A stretch of DNA of 64,000 bases from Chloroflexota bacterium (GTDB lineage Bacteria; Chloroflexota; UBA11872): contig JAPOVQ010000001.1 in assembly GCA_026708035.1 (NCBI GenBank), positions 87,970 to 151,969 on the forward strand. Reading direction: 5' to 3'. Made by a program: the position numbers and the translations under genes. Within the stretch, counting starts at the first letter, position 1. Each line of letters starts with the position of its first letter. This document shows, one piece after another, positions 35,176 to 44,478 of this stretch. The notes beneath the pieces are model-generated. The model was not told where the DNA came from. It ran no database searches and was given only the letters and a program-made list of their open reading frames with translations.

Positions 35176-36330
35176 TTATCCGCTCGGCGGAACCGCCTGC
35201 ACCTCGCCGGGTATCGCCACCGTGAGCCGCACGCTGAACCCGCGGGGCACGCGCGCGCCGGCGCCGGGCTCCTGCTCCGTGACCTGCTCGTCGGCCACGC
35301 CCGCCGTGGGCAGCCGGGTGAGGGCGCCGATGAATAAGCCGCGGTCGAGCAACTCGCGCTCGGCCGCCGCGGCCGGCAAGCCGCGCAGCTCCGGAACCTC
35401 GATCTCACCCACTCGCACAACGGTCAGCTCCACCTCGCTTCCGCGGGCGAGCGACGCGCCAGATGGGGGATGCTGGGACTCGACCACCCCGTTCGGCACG
35501 CTGCCGGTCTCCTTGTAGACCACCTCGGCCAGCGCGAGACCGGCAAGCTCGACGGCGCGGCGCGCGTCGTCTTCGGAGCGTCCGGCGAGCGGCGGCACGG
35601 TGACGGTTTCGACGCCACGGCTGAGGTGCAGCACCACGGCCGAGCGCCGATTGATCACGCTGCCGGCGATCGGATCCTGTCGCAGCACATGGTCGGCCGG
35701 GACGTCGCGGCTGAACGCCGCGACCTCCAGCACCTGGAAGCCACCAGCAGCGAGTCGGGCGCGTGCCTCCGTCGCGGCGAGACCCACCACGCTGGGAACG
35801 GCCGCCTGCGGCCTTCCCAGGCTCAGGGTGGCCCGCAGCGGCTCCCCGGTGCTTCGGAGGCTGCCCGCGTCCGGCGTTTGCCGGCTGACCAAACCCTCCG
35901 CGACGGTTTCGCTGAAGTCTTGGTCAAACACGATGCGGAACTCGGCGGCGGCCGCGGCGGCCTCGGCGGCCGACCGGGTGAGCCCCAGCAATTCCGGCAC
36001 GCTCGCTTGCGTGGCACGGCCGTCGTCGGCCCGCGGCACCAGCAATGCCTCGGGGTTCGCCGCCTCCGGCGCCGGGGCCAGGAGAAGCTGGGCCTCCCCT
36101 AGGATCTCGTCCACGCCTTCGACCGGGTTCCCGATGACCGCCAGGATGAGGGAAAACGCCACAGCTCCGGCCGCCGTGACTCCGAGCAGCAGCCAGGCGC
36201 GCGGAGAGGCCGTGCGGCTCTCGGGCGGCGGTCGACGGGCCACGGGCACGCGTCGGCGGCGTCCCATGGGACGCCGCGGCGTGCGGGCCAGCAGAGCAGC
36301 CCATCTCCGGCTCGGGCTACGCCCGGTCAT
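35176..36330 (-). CDS. Membrane-anchored PASTA-domain protein without kinase
   Basis: 384 residues. A basic cytoplasmic N-terminus (about 1-43, RTPRRPMGRRRRVPVARR) precedes a single membrane helix (AWLLLGVTAAGAVAFSLILAV) and about four PASTA repeats. Their starts are SVPELLGLTRSAAEAAA, AVPSVVGLAATEARARLA, TVPPLAGRSEDDARRAVE and EVPELRGLPAAAAERELL. PASTA modules bind peptidoglycan muropeptides or lipid II and usually hang from Ser/Thr kinases or PBPs. Neither catalytic domain is present and no kinase is adjacent, so it may be an anchor, sensor or regulator. The gene starts 17 bp after smc on the same strand, and converges with ctpA. ATG start. Confidence 0.85.
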   Translation of the reverse strand: MTGRSPSRRWAALLARTPRRPMGRRRRVPVARRPPPESRTASPRAWLLLGVTAAGAVAFSLILAVIGNPVEGVDEILGEAQLLLAPAPEAANPEALLVPRADDGRATQASVPELLGLTRSAAEAAAAAAEFRIVFDQDFSETVAEGLVSRQTPDAGSLRSTGEPLRATLSLGRPQAAVPSVVGLAATEARARLAAGGFQVLEVAAFSRDVPADHVLRQDPIAGSVINRRSAVVLHLSRGVETVTVPPLAGRSEDDARRAVELAGLALAEVVYKETGSVPNGVVESQHPPSGASLARGSEVELTVVRVGEIEVPELRGLPAAAAERELLDRGLFIGALTRLPTAGVADEQVTEQEPGAGARVPRGFSVRLTVAIPGEVQAVPPSG

Positions 36331-36347
36331 GTTCGTTCCTGCGCCGG

Positions 36348-39300
36348 CTAGGTGAGGGACGGCGCTTTCGCGGAGGCTGTCTGGCCATTCGCGGCATGGT
36401 GACCGTTCGCGGACTGCCGACCGTTCACGCCATTTGCCGCGGCGCCGTTCAGCGACAGCGAGAGCAGGTCTGAAACGCCGTCCTCGTGCATGGTCACTCC
36501 GTAGATCGCAGCCGCCGACTCGACCGTGATGGCATTGTGCGTGATCACGAGGAGTTGGCTGTGATCGGCAAGCTTGTGGAGCTGCCGGCAGAAACGCGCG
36601 ACGTTGGCATCGTCGAGCGCGGCGTCGACCTCGTCGAGCACGCAGAACGGACTCTGCCGCACATGCAGCAGGGCCATGATCAGCGCCGCGGCCACGAGGG
36701 CGCGCTCGCCGCCGGAGAGGGCGGCCAGCTCCTGCTTACGGCGGCCGGGGAGCTTGACGTGGAATTCAACGCCCGTGGTCTCGACGTCATCGGGGGTCGT
36801 GAGCGCCATGGTGGCCGAGCCGCCGCCGAAGAGCTCGCGGAAGAGGCGGCTGAAGTGGGCGTTGATTTCGTCGAAGGTCGTGACGAATTGACTGTGCAGC
36901 TCCCGCTGCAGGCGGGCCGTGAGGGCCCGCAGGTTCGCCTCGGCACCCTCGAGATCGGCGATCTGCGACCGCGCATCGTCGACGCGCGCCTGCTGCTCGC
37001 GATATGCCTCGGGCGCCAGCGGATTCAGCGGACCCAGCTCCGCGAGGTCCCGCCGCAAGTCGGCGGCCCGCCGCTCGACGCGCCCGAGCGGCTCGTCGAG
37101 ACGCTTCGGCGTCAGGTCCGCGAGACCCAGATCGTCGCGAGCGGCGCGCCGCAACTCGGTCTGCCGCTCGGCCAGCCGCTCCGTCTCGCGCTGGGCCGCG
37201 GTGAGGTCCTCACCCACGCGCCGCTCTTCGTCCGCCCGCTGCGCGGCCTGCAGGTGGAGACGCTGCGCGGTCAGGCGGACCTCAAGCAGCTGACGCTCCG
37301 CGGCCCGCGAGGCCTCACGCGCGGCCTCGGCGGCCGCGACGGCTGCGTCGTGCTCGGCGCCAACCGCCTCGCGCTGCTGGCGCGTGGCGGTGCGGGTGGC
37401 GGCGATCTCGTCAGCGAGCGCCGTCACGTGCTCACGCTCGGCGGTCACTTCCTGCAGCGATGCGGCGCGCGTCACGCGCCGGGCGCGGAGCTCAGCCACG
37501 CGGGCCGTGTCGGCGCGCTGATCCGCGGCCGCCGCCGCGTGCTCGCGCTCCAATGCAGCGAGGTCGGGTTGGCCTTGAACCGCCAAGCTTGACTGCGTCG
37601 GCAGCGCGTCGCGCGCACGCTCGACATCCGCGCGCTCGTCCGCCAGGCGCTTGAGCTCGGCGTCCAGGGCGGCGAGACGCGCCGCAGCGTCGGCATGCCG
37701 CTCCGCCAGCGAGGCTGCCCGGGCCGAGAGGCGTTCCGTCGCCACCGCGGCCACGGTGAGCGCTTCGCGCGCCGCGGCGTGCGCGGCGGTTCGCTCTGCG
37801 CGGGATTTGCGCGCGGCATCGGCTCGCGCGATGGCTGCCCGCGCCGCTTCCGATGCCGATTCCAGCGCCCGCGCCGACTGGTCGCGATCCCGGCCCGCTT
37901 GCGCGATGGCCTCGCCAATGCTCGCCAGCCGTTCGGCGATGGGATCGGCGGTGGCTTCCGTTGCGCCGATCCGAATTGACCCGTCCGCGTCGATGGCGGC
38001 GCCCGCGAGCGCGACGATCATGGGCAGCGGACCGTTGGCGGCGTGAGCTGCACGCACGCGCAGCGCCGCATCGAGATCGGTCACGACGACGATCCGCCGC
38101 AGGAGACGGCGGAGCCTGTCGTCGCCAACCTTCACGTAGGCGTCGAGGCTGCCGAGCACGTTGGGGTCCGTCCGCACGTCGTCCGAGATCTCCGGTGCTC
38201 CGGAGGCCTCGAGGAGACGCAGGCGCGCCGGGGCGAGGTCAAGCGCCCGAATGGCGGCGACGGCGGCCGAAAGGTCGGCGCGATCGCGAATCATCCAGTC
38301 GTTGAGCACATCGGACAACGCGGCCTCGAGCAGCGGCTCGTTGCGCGTGAGCGCGTCCGGCAGCAACTCGCGAAGCCGGCCCAGGACGCCGGGCACTCGC
38401 TTGCGCAGCGTCGCGTCGGTCGGCCCGGCTTCCCGCTGTGACGCCTGGGCGGTCAGCAGGGCGCGCCGCTCGGCGTGGAGGGTATCCAGCCGGCCGGCGC
38501 GGTCGGCCAGCAGACGCTCGGCGGCCGCAAGGTCGCTGGCCCGCGCTTGCTGGGCCGCATGTGCGGCGCCGGCCTCGGCTTCTGCCGCCTGGTCGTCGGC
38601 AGCGGCTTGCTCGACGCGTCGCCGCGCGGCCGCCGCACGCTGGGTGCTCGCCACAGCCTCCTGGTCCGCCGCATGTTGGGCGTGCGCCAGGCTGGACTGG
38701 TCGCCGGCAAGGCGGGATTGCTCACTCGTCAGCTGATCGGCGCGCTCGCGCACCATCGCGTCGCGGGCCGTGAGTTCCGCCAGCTTGCTTGCCTGTGCGT
38801 GCCTGGCGTCGGCTGCGGCTCGCGCATCGGCCAACGCCGCGGCAAGGCGTTCCAGTCGCTCGGCGCGGCATTCGACGCGCTGCGCCAGCTCGTGGTGCGT
38901 GCGGTCCTCCTGGGTGGCTTCGGCCTTGAGCGCCGCCTGGCGGGCGCCGAGGGCCTGGGCGCGCGCGGGTACGTCGGCGGCGCGCGCCTCCAGATGCACC
39001 AGGCGTTCGCGCAACTGGTGCTGCCGAGCCTCCAGGGCGCCCAGGGCACCGGCGGCCGCGGTTTCGTCCGCGCGGCGCCGGCGTAGCTCGTCGTCATGGC
39101 GCTGCGCGTCCAGATCGGCCGCCGACGCTTGCCGTCGCAGCTCGGCGGCGGGAGTTGCCGTGAGCGCCGCCATGCGCCGCGCCACGGCTTGCTCGCGCTC
39201 CTCGGCTTCGGCGATCTGTCGACCGACGGCGTCAAGCCGGTGCCGCAGCAGCGCGATGCGCGCGGCCCGCAGCTCGGATTCGAGCTCCCGGCCGTGCTCG

Positions 39301-39935
39301 GCAATCTCGGCCTGGCGCCGGAGAGTCTCAAGGCCAGGCTCGATTTCGGCCACAAGATCGCGCAGTCGCTCCAAGTTTCGGCGCGTCCCGGCGAGTCGCC
39401 GCTCGGCCTGGTCGCGGCGGGCCTGAAATCGGCCAATGCCCGCCACCTCTTCGAGGAAGCTACGCCGCTCCTCAGGGCGCTGCCGCAGCGTGGCGTCGAT
39501 CTGTCCCTGGCTCACGATCGAGGCTCCACCGGCCCCGATCCCGCCCGCGCTCATCAGGTCGACAATGTCGCGGAGACGCACTCGTGCGCCGTTGAGGGTG
39601 TATTCGCTCTCTCCGGACCGAAACAGCCGGCGACCGATGACGACTTCGGCGTATGGCGTGGGCAGCCAGGCGTCGGCGTTGTCGAATACCAGCAATACCT
39701 CGGCCATGCCGGTGCGCGGGCGCGACGCGGTGCCGCCGAAGATCATTTCCTCGGACCGGCGGACGCGCAGGGTTCGCAGCGTCTGTTCCCCGAGCGCCCA
39801 GCGAATGGCGTCGGCGAGGTTGCTCTTGCCGGACCCGTTTGGTCCGACCACGGCTGTCACTCCGTGCGGCAGCTCGACGACGGTGCGCCGCGAAAAGGTT
39901 TTGAAGCCTTGTAATTCAATGCGTCGCAGGTGCAC
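36348..39935 (-). CDS. smc: Chromosome segregation/condensation protein SMC
   Basis: 1195 residues, full SMC length. Walker A is GPNGSGKSN (31-39) after HLRRIELQGFKTFSRRT. A first long coiled coil (about 170-500, Ala/Arg/Glu-rich) leads to the hinge (about 505-655; VPGVLGRLRELL, VVVTDLDAALRVRAAHAANG). The second coil returns to the C-terminal head with signature LSGGERALVAAALIMALL and Walker B SPFCVLDEVDAALDDANV. SMC organises the nucleoid with ScpA/B, whose genes are not in the window. A tail of Asn/Gly/Ala repeats (NGVNGRQSANGHHAANGQ) is unusual and likely disordered. GTG start at 39935, 3 bp after the rnc stop; rnc-smc adjacency is common in Gram-positive-type bacteria. Confidence 0.95.
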   Translation of the reverse strand: MHLRRIELQGFKTFSRRTVVELPHGVTAVVGPNGSGKSNLADAIRWALGEQTLRTLRVRRSEEMIFGGTASRPRTGMAEVLLVFDNADAWLPTPYAEVVIGRRLFRSGESEYTLNGARVRLRDIVDLMSAGGIGAGGASIVSQGQIDATLRQRPEERRSFLEEVAGIGRFQARRDQAERRLAGTRRNLERLRDLVAEIEPGLETLRRQAEIAEHGRELESELRAARIALLRHRLDAVGRQIAEAEEREQAVARRMAALTATPAAELRRQASAADLDAQRHDDELRRRRADETAAAGALGALEARQHQLRERLVHLEARAADVPARAQALGARQAALKAEATQEDRTHHELAQRVECRAERLERLAAALADARAAADARHAQASKLAELTARDAMVRERADQLTSEQSRLAGDQSSLAHAQHAADQEAVASTQRAAAARRRVEQAAADDQAAEAEAGAAHAAQQARASDLAAAERLLADRAGRLDTLHAERRALLTAQASQREAGPTDATLRKRVPGVLGRLRELLPDALTRNEPLLEAALSDVLNDWMIRDRADLSAAVAAIRALDLAPARLRLLEASGAPEISDDVRTDPNVLGSLDAYVKVGDDRLRRLLRRIVVVTDLDAALRVRAAHAANGPLPMIVALAGAAIDADGSIRIGATEATADPIAERLASIGEAIAQAGRDRDQSARALESASEAARAAIARADAARKSRAERTAAHAAAREALTVAAVATERLSARAASLAERHADAAARLAALDAELKRLADERADVERARDALPTQSSLAVQGQPDLAALEREHAAAAADQRADTARVAELRARRVTRAASLQEVTAEREHVTALADEIAATRTATRQQREAVGAEHDAAVAAAEAAREASRAAERQLLEVRLTAQRLHLQAAQRADEERRVGEDLTAAQRETERLAERQTELRRAARDDLGLADLTPKRLDEPLGRVERRAADLRRDLAELGPLNPLAPEAYREQQARVDDARSQIADLEGAEANLRALTARLQRELHSQFVTTFDEINAHFSRLFRELFGGGSATMALTTPDDVETTGVEFHVKLPGRRKQELAALSGGERALVAAALIMALLHVRQSPFCVLDEVDAALDDANVARFCRQLHKLADHSQLLVITHNAITVESAAAIYGVTMHEDGVSDLLSLSLNGAAANGVNGRQSANGHHAANGQTASAKAPSLT

Positions 39936-39938
39936 CGC

Positions 39939-40664
39939 TCAGCCGCTCCCGTTCAACAGACGCAGCGCCGCGCGCGCCGCGTCCTGCTCGGCCCGCTGCT
40001 TGCTCGATCCTTCGCCTTGCGCCAACTGCTCGTCGTCGACCGTGACGGCCATGCGGAAGCGGCGGTCATGGTCCGGCCCGCTCGCGTCGACGAGCTCGTA
40101 GACCGGGGTGGCCGCACGCTCGACGTGCAGCCGCTCCTGCAACTGGGTCTTGTAGTCCTTCTGCGGACCGGCGCGACCGCGCGCGCCAAGCGCATCGCTG
40201 ACGAAGGGAGTGATGAAGTCCCGTGCCGCTTCCAGACCGGCGTCGAGATAGACGGCGCCGACCAGGGCCTCGAAGGCGCGACCGAGCACCGAGGAGCGCT
40301 TGCGGGCGCCGGTCATTTCGGCGCCGCGCCCGAGCATCAGATGCGCCCCAAGGCCAAGCGTCTTGGCGAAGCCGGCCGCAGCGTTCAGATTGACGAGCGA
40401 GGCGCGAGCCCGGGTGAGCTCCCCTTCGTCATAGTCGGGATGACGCTGGTACAGCAGCTCGGTCGTCACGAGGCCAAGAACGGCGTCGCCCAGGAACTCC
40501 AGCCGCTCGTTGGAGTCGGTTGGCGCCAAGTCGGCTTCGTTGATGAGCGAGCGATGCACCAGCGCCTGCCGCAGGAGGGCGGGGTTGGCGAACCGAACGC
40601 CCATCTGCGCCTGGAGCGCTGCCGGCGCCTCGTGGGGCGCGGGGTCAGCGGTCGGCGCAGCCAT
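39939..40664 (-). CDS. rnc: Ribonuclease III
   Basis: 241 residues. It cleaves double-stranded RNA in rRNA precursor processing. The catalytic domain has the signature NERLEFLGDAVLGLVTTELL with its acidic metal ligands and FEALVGAVYLDAGLEAARDF with the second Asp/Glu set. The C-terminal dsRNA-binding domain runs from DYKTQLQERLHVERAATPVY to GSSKQRAEQDAARAALRLL, where the KR(x)AEQxAA pattern matches the dsRBD lysine helix. ATG start at 40664 gives a 19-residue Pro/Ala-rich extension before the domain. smc follows after 3 bp, so the two are cotranscribed; ilvE lies 108 bp upstream. Confidence 0.95.
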   Translation of the reverse strand: MAAPTADPAPHEAPAALQAQMGVRFANPALLRQALVHRSLINEADLAPTDSNERLEFLGDAVLGLVTTELLYQRHPDYDEGELTRARASLVNLNAAAGFAKTLGLGAHLMLGRGAEMTGARKRSSVLGRAFEALVGAVYLDAGLEAARDFITPFVSDALGARGRAGPQKDYKTQLQERLHVERAATPVYELVDASGPDHDRRFRMAVTVDDEQLAQGEGSSKQRAEQDAARAALRLLNGSG

Positions 40665-40772
40665 GGAACGCCAGCGCAGTGGCAGCGACTGAACGAAGGG
40701 TGGGTGAAACGAATGGGCGAGTGGCCGTGCGGAGGGTCCGCGAACTCAGACGATGACCTCCTTGCCCCCCTG

Positions 40773-41726
40773 CTAGGTCTGCGCCGCCGGAACCGGATAG
40801 ACCGGCGCACACCACGATCGATAGCGGGCGTTTCCGCCGCGCACGATGTCAAAGTATAAGTCCTGGAGCGCGCGCGTGACGGGACCGATGCCGCCGTCAC
40901 CGATCACGCGCCCATCAACCTCGCGCACCGGCGAGATCTGCGCGCCGGTGCCGACCAGGAACAGCTCGTCGGCGATGTAAAGCTCGGTGCGGTCGACGCT
41001 GCGCTCAATGGTGTCGATCTGAAGCTCGTCGCGCGCGATCTGGATGACCGTACGCCGTGTCACGCCCTCGAGGATGTCGTCGCTCACGGAGGGCGTGACC
41101 AGGACGCCATTACGCACGAGGAACACGTTCTCGGCGGTTCCTTCACTCACGTGGCCGTCCTCGGTGAGCATGATGCCCTCGTCGAAACCCGTCTCGACCG
41201 CCTCGGTCTTGGCCATCGCCGAGTTGACGTACAACCCGCTCACCTTGCCCCGGGCCGGGATCATGTTGTCATTGATCCGCCGCCACGAGGCGATCGTGCA
41301 GCGAATGGGCCGCTCGACGTCCAGGTAGGGCCCAAACGGCACGACGAACATGGTGAACTCGTCGTCGATGAGCGCCGGGCCGTTCTCAGTCTGGCGAACC
41401 ATGCTCAAGCCAATTTGGCACGCCGACTTGTAGACGAGCGGCCGCACGTACACGTCTTCCTGAAAGTCGCCCGACCGCACCAGCGTCCGCGCGATTTCAA
41501 CCAGCTCATCGTCAGAGTGTGGGATCGCCATGCGCAGGATCTTGGCGGACTGCCGCATGCGCTGGAAATGCTCAGGCGCGCGGAACAGGTACATCTGTTC
41601 GTCGTCTTCATTCCAGTAGCCGCGGATGCCTTCGAACACGCCGGTACCGTAGTTGAGCGCATGCGTCATGACGCTCACCTTGGCGTCGTCGAAATCTACA
41701 TACGAGCCTTGAAAGAAGGCCTGCAC
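40773..41726 (-). CDS. ilvE: Branched-chain amino acid aminotransferase
   Basis: 317 residues of PLP fold type IV. It makes Leu, Ile and Val from their 2-oxo acids with glutamate. The N-terminus FDDAKVSVMTHALNYGTGVFEGIRGYW (in part) is diagnostic. VYVRPLVYKSACQIGL carries the conserved Arg. The catalytic Lys is in ARGKVSGLYVNSAMAKTEA, where K-x-x-G-x-Y-x-N-S aligns with the IlvE KAGGNY region. Phosphate contacts are in HVSEGTAENVF. The C-terminal VGTGAQISPVREVDGRVIG matches IlvE rather than D-amino acid or aminodeoxychorismate relatives. GTG start at 41726, with AGGA about 9 nt upstream. It stands alone without other ilv or leu genes; the TDH-like gene at 47.6 kb is not leuB by motif. Confidence 0.93.
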   Translation of the reverse strand: MQAFFQGSYVDFDDAKVSVMTHALNYGTGVFEGIRGYWNEDDEQMYLFRAPEHFQRMRQSAKILRMAIPHSDDELVEIARTLVRSGDFQEDVYVRPLVYKSACQIGLSMVRQTENGPALIDDEFTMFVVPFGPYLDVERPIRCTIASWRRINDNMIPARGKVSGLYVNSAMAKTEAVETGFDEGIMLTEDGHVSEGTAENVFLVRNGVLVTPSVSDDILEGVTRRTVIQIARDELQIDTIERSVDRTELYIADELFLVGTGAQISPVREVDGRVIGDGGIGPVTRALQDLYFDIVRGGNARYRSWCAPVYPVPAAQT

Positions 41727-41813
41727 GGGCGGGTCCTAGGCGCGGTAAGCACGCACGGCGGCGTGCAAGGAGCTTCCGGATACGAGCCGAATGAACCGCG
41801 GCGAGCTTAGCAT

Positions 41814-42350
41814 TTAGGGTCCCGCGTCCGGCTCTGCGCCGTAACTTCGCCGGCGCAGAAAGACGAGCTCGCCACGCAGGTCGGTGGTCGCGTGGTAGGC
41901 CTTGAAGCCCCACTTCTCATACAAGCGCCGTGCGTAGGCGTTGGGACCGTCGACGCCAATTGTGAGCACGTCGGCGCCGCGCGCCTCGGCTTCGCCCGAG
42001 GCGGCGCGGGTCAAGGCCTCGGCAATGCCCAGGCGTCGGAATGACTGCGCCACGATGAGCGTATGCAGATACACCGCCCGCCGCCCGTCCGCGATGCCGC
42101 GGTCGAGATGCCGATGCCGGATCCACAGCTGCGCGACGAGCGCCCCATTGAATGTCGCCACAAGGCCGGATTGGACGTTCTGGCGCTGCTCGTCGAAGTA
42201 CCGTCGCAGCACGCGCCGCTGGGCGATCCGTCGCTCGGGACCCCACAGCTCGCTCATGGGCTCGAGATCCTCGGGCGCGGCGCGCCTGATCTCGATCGGG
42301 GTGTCGATGGTCACCCGATGAGATCCGTCGGCTGCAATCTCAATCGTCAT
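41814..42350 (-). CDS. GNAT-family N-acetyltransferase
   Basis: 178 residues. The acetyl-CoA binding motif A is seen as AVYLHTLIVAQSFRRLGIAEALTRAA, where the R-x-x-G-x-A loop binds the pyrophosphate. Motif B is NAYARRLYEKWGFKAYHAT, which ends many GNAT domains. The substrate is not predictable. The N-terminal 20 residues (MTIEIAADGSHRVTIDTPIE) precede the domain. The ATG overlaps the stop of the CoA-transferase gene (ATGA), so the two are translated together; a shared pathway is possible but unproven. 87 bp separate it from ilvE. Confidence 0.88.
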   Translation of the reverse strand: MTIEIAADGSHRVTIDTPIEIRRAAPEDLEPMSELWGPERRIAQRRVLRRYFDEQRQNVQSGLVATFNGALVAQLWIRHRHLDRGIADGRRAVYLHTLIVAQSFRRLGIAEALTRAASGEAEARGADVLTIGVDGPNAYARRLYEKWGFKAYHATTDLRGELVFLRRRSYGAEPDAGP

Positions 42351-43555
42351 GGCGACTGGGGTTCGGGGACGCCTATGGCGCCTTCCTGCGCGAGGCGATC
42401 GAGCTCGGTCGAGTCAACGTCGAGCAGTTCGCCCAGCACGGCACGGGTGTGCGCGCCCCAGGCGGGCGACGGATCGCCGAGGTCGGTCTCCACGCCCGAG
42501 GCCTTGATGGGGGCGCCGGGCACCGGCAGCCGACCGATGTGCGGCTGGTCCATCTCCACGATCATGTCGCGGGCGCGCAAGTGGGGATCGTTCAAGAGGT
42601 CCGACATGCGGTTGACTTTCGCACAGGGGATTCCGGCCTCGAGCAGGATTTCCAGCCAATGATCCGTCCCATGCGCCCGCAGCACGTCTTCCAAGGATTC
42701 GGCCAGCTCTTCGGCGCGCTCGGCGCGGAGGGCGTTGGTGGTGAATCGCGCGTCGTCCGCCAGAGCAGGCGCGCCGAGCGCGGTGCACAGGCGTCGCCAG
42801 AGCGCGTCGTTGCCGCAGGCGATCACGATCTGTCCGTCAGCCGTCGCAAAGGTGCTGAAGGGCGCAATGGCCGGATGCCGGTTGCCGATGGGTCCGGGGT
42901 CCTCGCCGCTGACCCAGTAGCGCGCCATGGCGTTTTCAACCACCGCGACCAGGGCGTCCATCATCCCGAGATCGACGTGGCAGCCCTCTCCGGTGCGTTC
43001 GCGGCGTTGCAACGCGGCCAGCACCGCAATGGCCGCGTAGAGGGCGGGAACGATGTCGCCCAAGGAAGCGCCCACGCGCGTGGGCCCGCCGCCGGCGGGC
43101 CCGGTAATCCCCATCAGACCGCCCATGGCCTGGATGATGACGTCATAGGCCCCGCGATCACGGTAGGGGCCGACCTGGCCGAAGCCGGAGACGGAGACAT
43201 AGACGATGTCGGCGTTTCGCTCTTTGACCGCGTCGAAGCCGAGCCCAAGCCGTTCGAGCGTGCCGGGCCGGTAGTTTTCGACGAGCACGTCGGCGCGCGC
43301 GGCGAGCCCGAGCGCCAATTCGACCGCCCGCGGGTGCTTGAGGTTGAGCGCCACGCTCTCCTTGCCGCGGTTGATGCTGGCGAAGTAGAGGCTGTGCCCG
43401 TCGACGAAGGGTCCCATGCCGCGGGCTTCATCGCCCTCGGGGCTTTCGATCTTGATCACGCGCGCGCCCAGATCGGCGAGCGTCATGGTGCAGAACGGCC
43501 CGGCCAGCACCCGCGTGAAGTCCAGCACCAGGGCGCCGTCGAGGAATCCGGCCAT
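42347..43555 (-). CDS. CaiB/BaiF-family (type III) CoA-transferase
   Basis: 402 residues from ATG 43555. Family III transferases move CoA between a CoA thioester donor and a carboxylic acid through an aspartyl-CoA intermediate. Seen: LDGALVLDFTRVLAGPFCTM at the N-terminus, LGARVIKIESPEGDEARGM, ADVLVENYRPGTLERLGLG, YVSVSGFGQVGPYRDRGAYD, and the catalytic Asp in RVGASLGDIVPALYAAIAV. All conserved blocks are intact. The acceptor acid cannot be told; relatives act on carnitine, oxalate, succinate/mesaconate or bile acids. The open frame continues 55 codons upstream but that part is Cys/Arg-rich and overlaps the TSUP gene. The stop overlaps the GNAT start. Confidence 0.92.
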   Translation of the reverse strand: MAGFLDGALVLDFTRVLAGPFCTMTLADLGARVIKIESPEGDEARGMGPFVDGHSLYFASINRGKESVALNLKHPRAVELALGLAARADVLVENYRPGTLERLGLGFDAVKERNADIVYVSVSGFGQVGPYRDRGAYDVIIQAMGGLMGITGPAGGGPTRVGASLGDIVPALYAAIAVLAALQRRERTGEGCHVDLGMMDALVAVVENAMARYWVSGEDPGPIGNRHPAIAPFSTFATADGQIVIACGNDALWRRLCTALGAPALADDARFTTNALRAERAEELAESLEDVLRAHGTDHWLEILLEAGIPCAKVNRMSDLLNDPHLRARDMIVEMDQPHIGRLPVPGAPIKASGVETDLGDPSPAWGAHTRAVLGELLDVDSTELDRLAQEGAIGVPEPQSP

Positions 43556-43586
43556 CAGGGACTCGTCCGGAACCGCCGCGGCCGAA

Positions 43587-44411
43587 TCACGACGCGGTCG
43601 AGCGCGCCGCGCGGATGCGCTGCAGCAGCCATCCCTGGACGCCAACCATGCGCTGCGCCGAGTAGAGCGCAAACACGGCAAACAAGATGCGCAAGCCGAA
43701 CGCGGGAATGAACTGGGCAAACTGCGCGCCCACGGCGCCGCCCACGATGCCCCCGGCGGCGATATAGAGGGCCCAGCGGAAATCGACGTTGCCCTGGCGA
43801 AAGTGCTGCGCGGCTCCCGAGATCGCGGTCGGAACGATGACGGCCAGCGAGATGCCCTGGGCGACGTGCTGCTCGATGCCCATCACGATGACCATGGCGG
43901 GAACCATGACGATGCCGCCACCCACGCCCATCGTCCCGGCCACCAACCCGGTGACCGTGCCGGCGATCAGCGCCGCGACGATGAGTTGAATCCCTTCCAT
44001 TTGCCCGAACATGGCGGCGCTTTGGGCCGAGAGCAGCAGCCGAATCGCCGTGAGCATGAGGAGCACGGCGAATCCGCGCCGGAGGACCGTGGCGTTCAGA
44101 TGCTTGGTGAGGCGCGCGCCCACCACCGCAAACCCGACCGACGTGCCGGCCAGCGAGGCCACGACGAGCCAGTCCATGCCGTGCGCGATCCAGTAGGGAA
44201 TCACGGCGCTGATGGCAATCGGCACGATCATGGCCAGCGAGGTGCCATGTGCGCGGTGCTGGGTCATGGCCAGGATCGCGACCATCAGGGGCACCATGAC
44301 GATGCCGCCGCCGACGCCCACCAGCCCGCTGATCAGACCGCCGGTGAGGCCGATCGCGATGACAAAGGGGGCGGGCGGACGCCGAGCAGGCGACGCTGGC
44401 GGAGACGACAT
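43587..44411 (-). CDS. TSUP (TauE/SafE) family membrane transporter
   Basis: 274 residues with about eight membrane segments in two similar halves. Each half begins with the family motif: LTGGLISGLVGVGGGIVMVP (about 21-40) and VTGLVAGTMGVGGGIVMVPA (about 155-174). The duplicated GVGGGIVMVP is diagnostic. TSUP proteins export or import sulfite, sulfoacetate, thiosulfate or other organosulfur anions; the CoA-transferase downstream (31 bp) might handle a related organic acid, but that is conjecture. ATG start at 44411. It is divergent from the debranching enzyme gene; only 67 bp separate them. Confidence 0.92.
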   Translation of the reverse strand: MSSPPASPARRPPAPFVIAIGLTGGLISGLVGVGGGIVMVPLMVAILAMTQHRAHGTSLAMIVPIAISAVIPYWIAHGMDWLVVASLAGTSVGFAVVGARLTKHLNATVLRRGFAVLLMLTAIRLLLSAQSAAMFGQMEGIQLIVAALIAGTVTGLVAGTMGVGGGIVMVPAMVIVMGIEQHVAQGISLAVIVPTAISGAAQHFRQGNVDFRWALYIAAGGIVGGAVGAQFAQFIPAFGLRILFAVFALYSAQRMVGVQGWLLQRIRAARSTAS

Positions 44412-44452
44412 AAGGTTGCCGGATTATAGGGAGGCGGGGAGTCGCCGCCGCG

Positions 44453-44458
44453 TATACT
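44453..44458 (+). promoter_or_regulatory. -10 element upstream of debranching enzyme gene
   Basis: TATACT followed by CG, 20 bp before the ATG. Start of transcription would fall near 44465, giving a leader of only about 14 nt. It shares the TATACTCG octamer with secA and the tartrate dehydrogenase-like gene. Confidence 0.5.
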
Positions 44459-44478
44459 CGCACCCCGCCGACGTGTAG

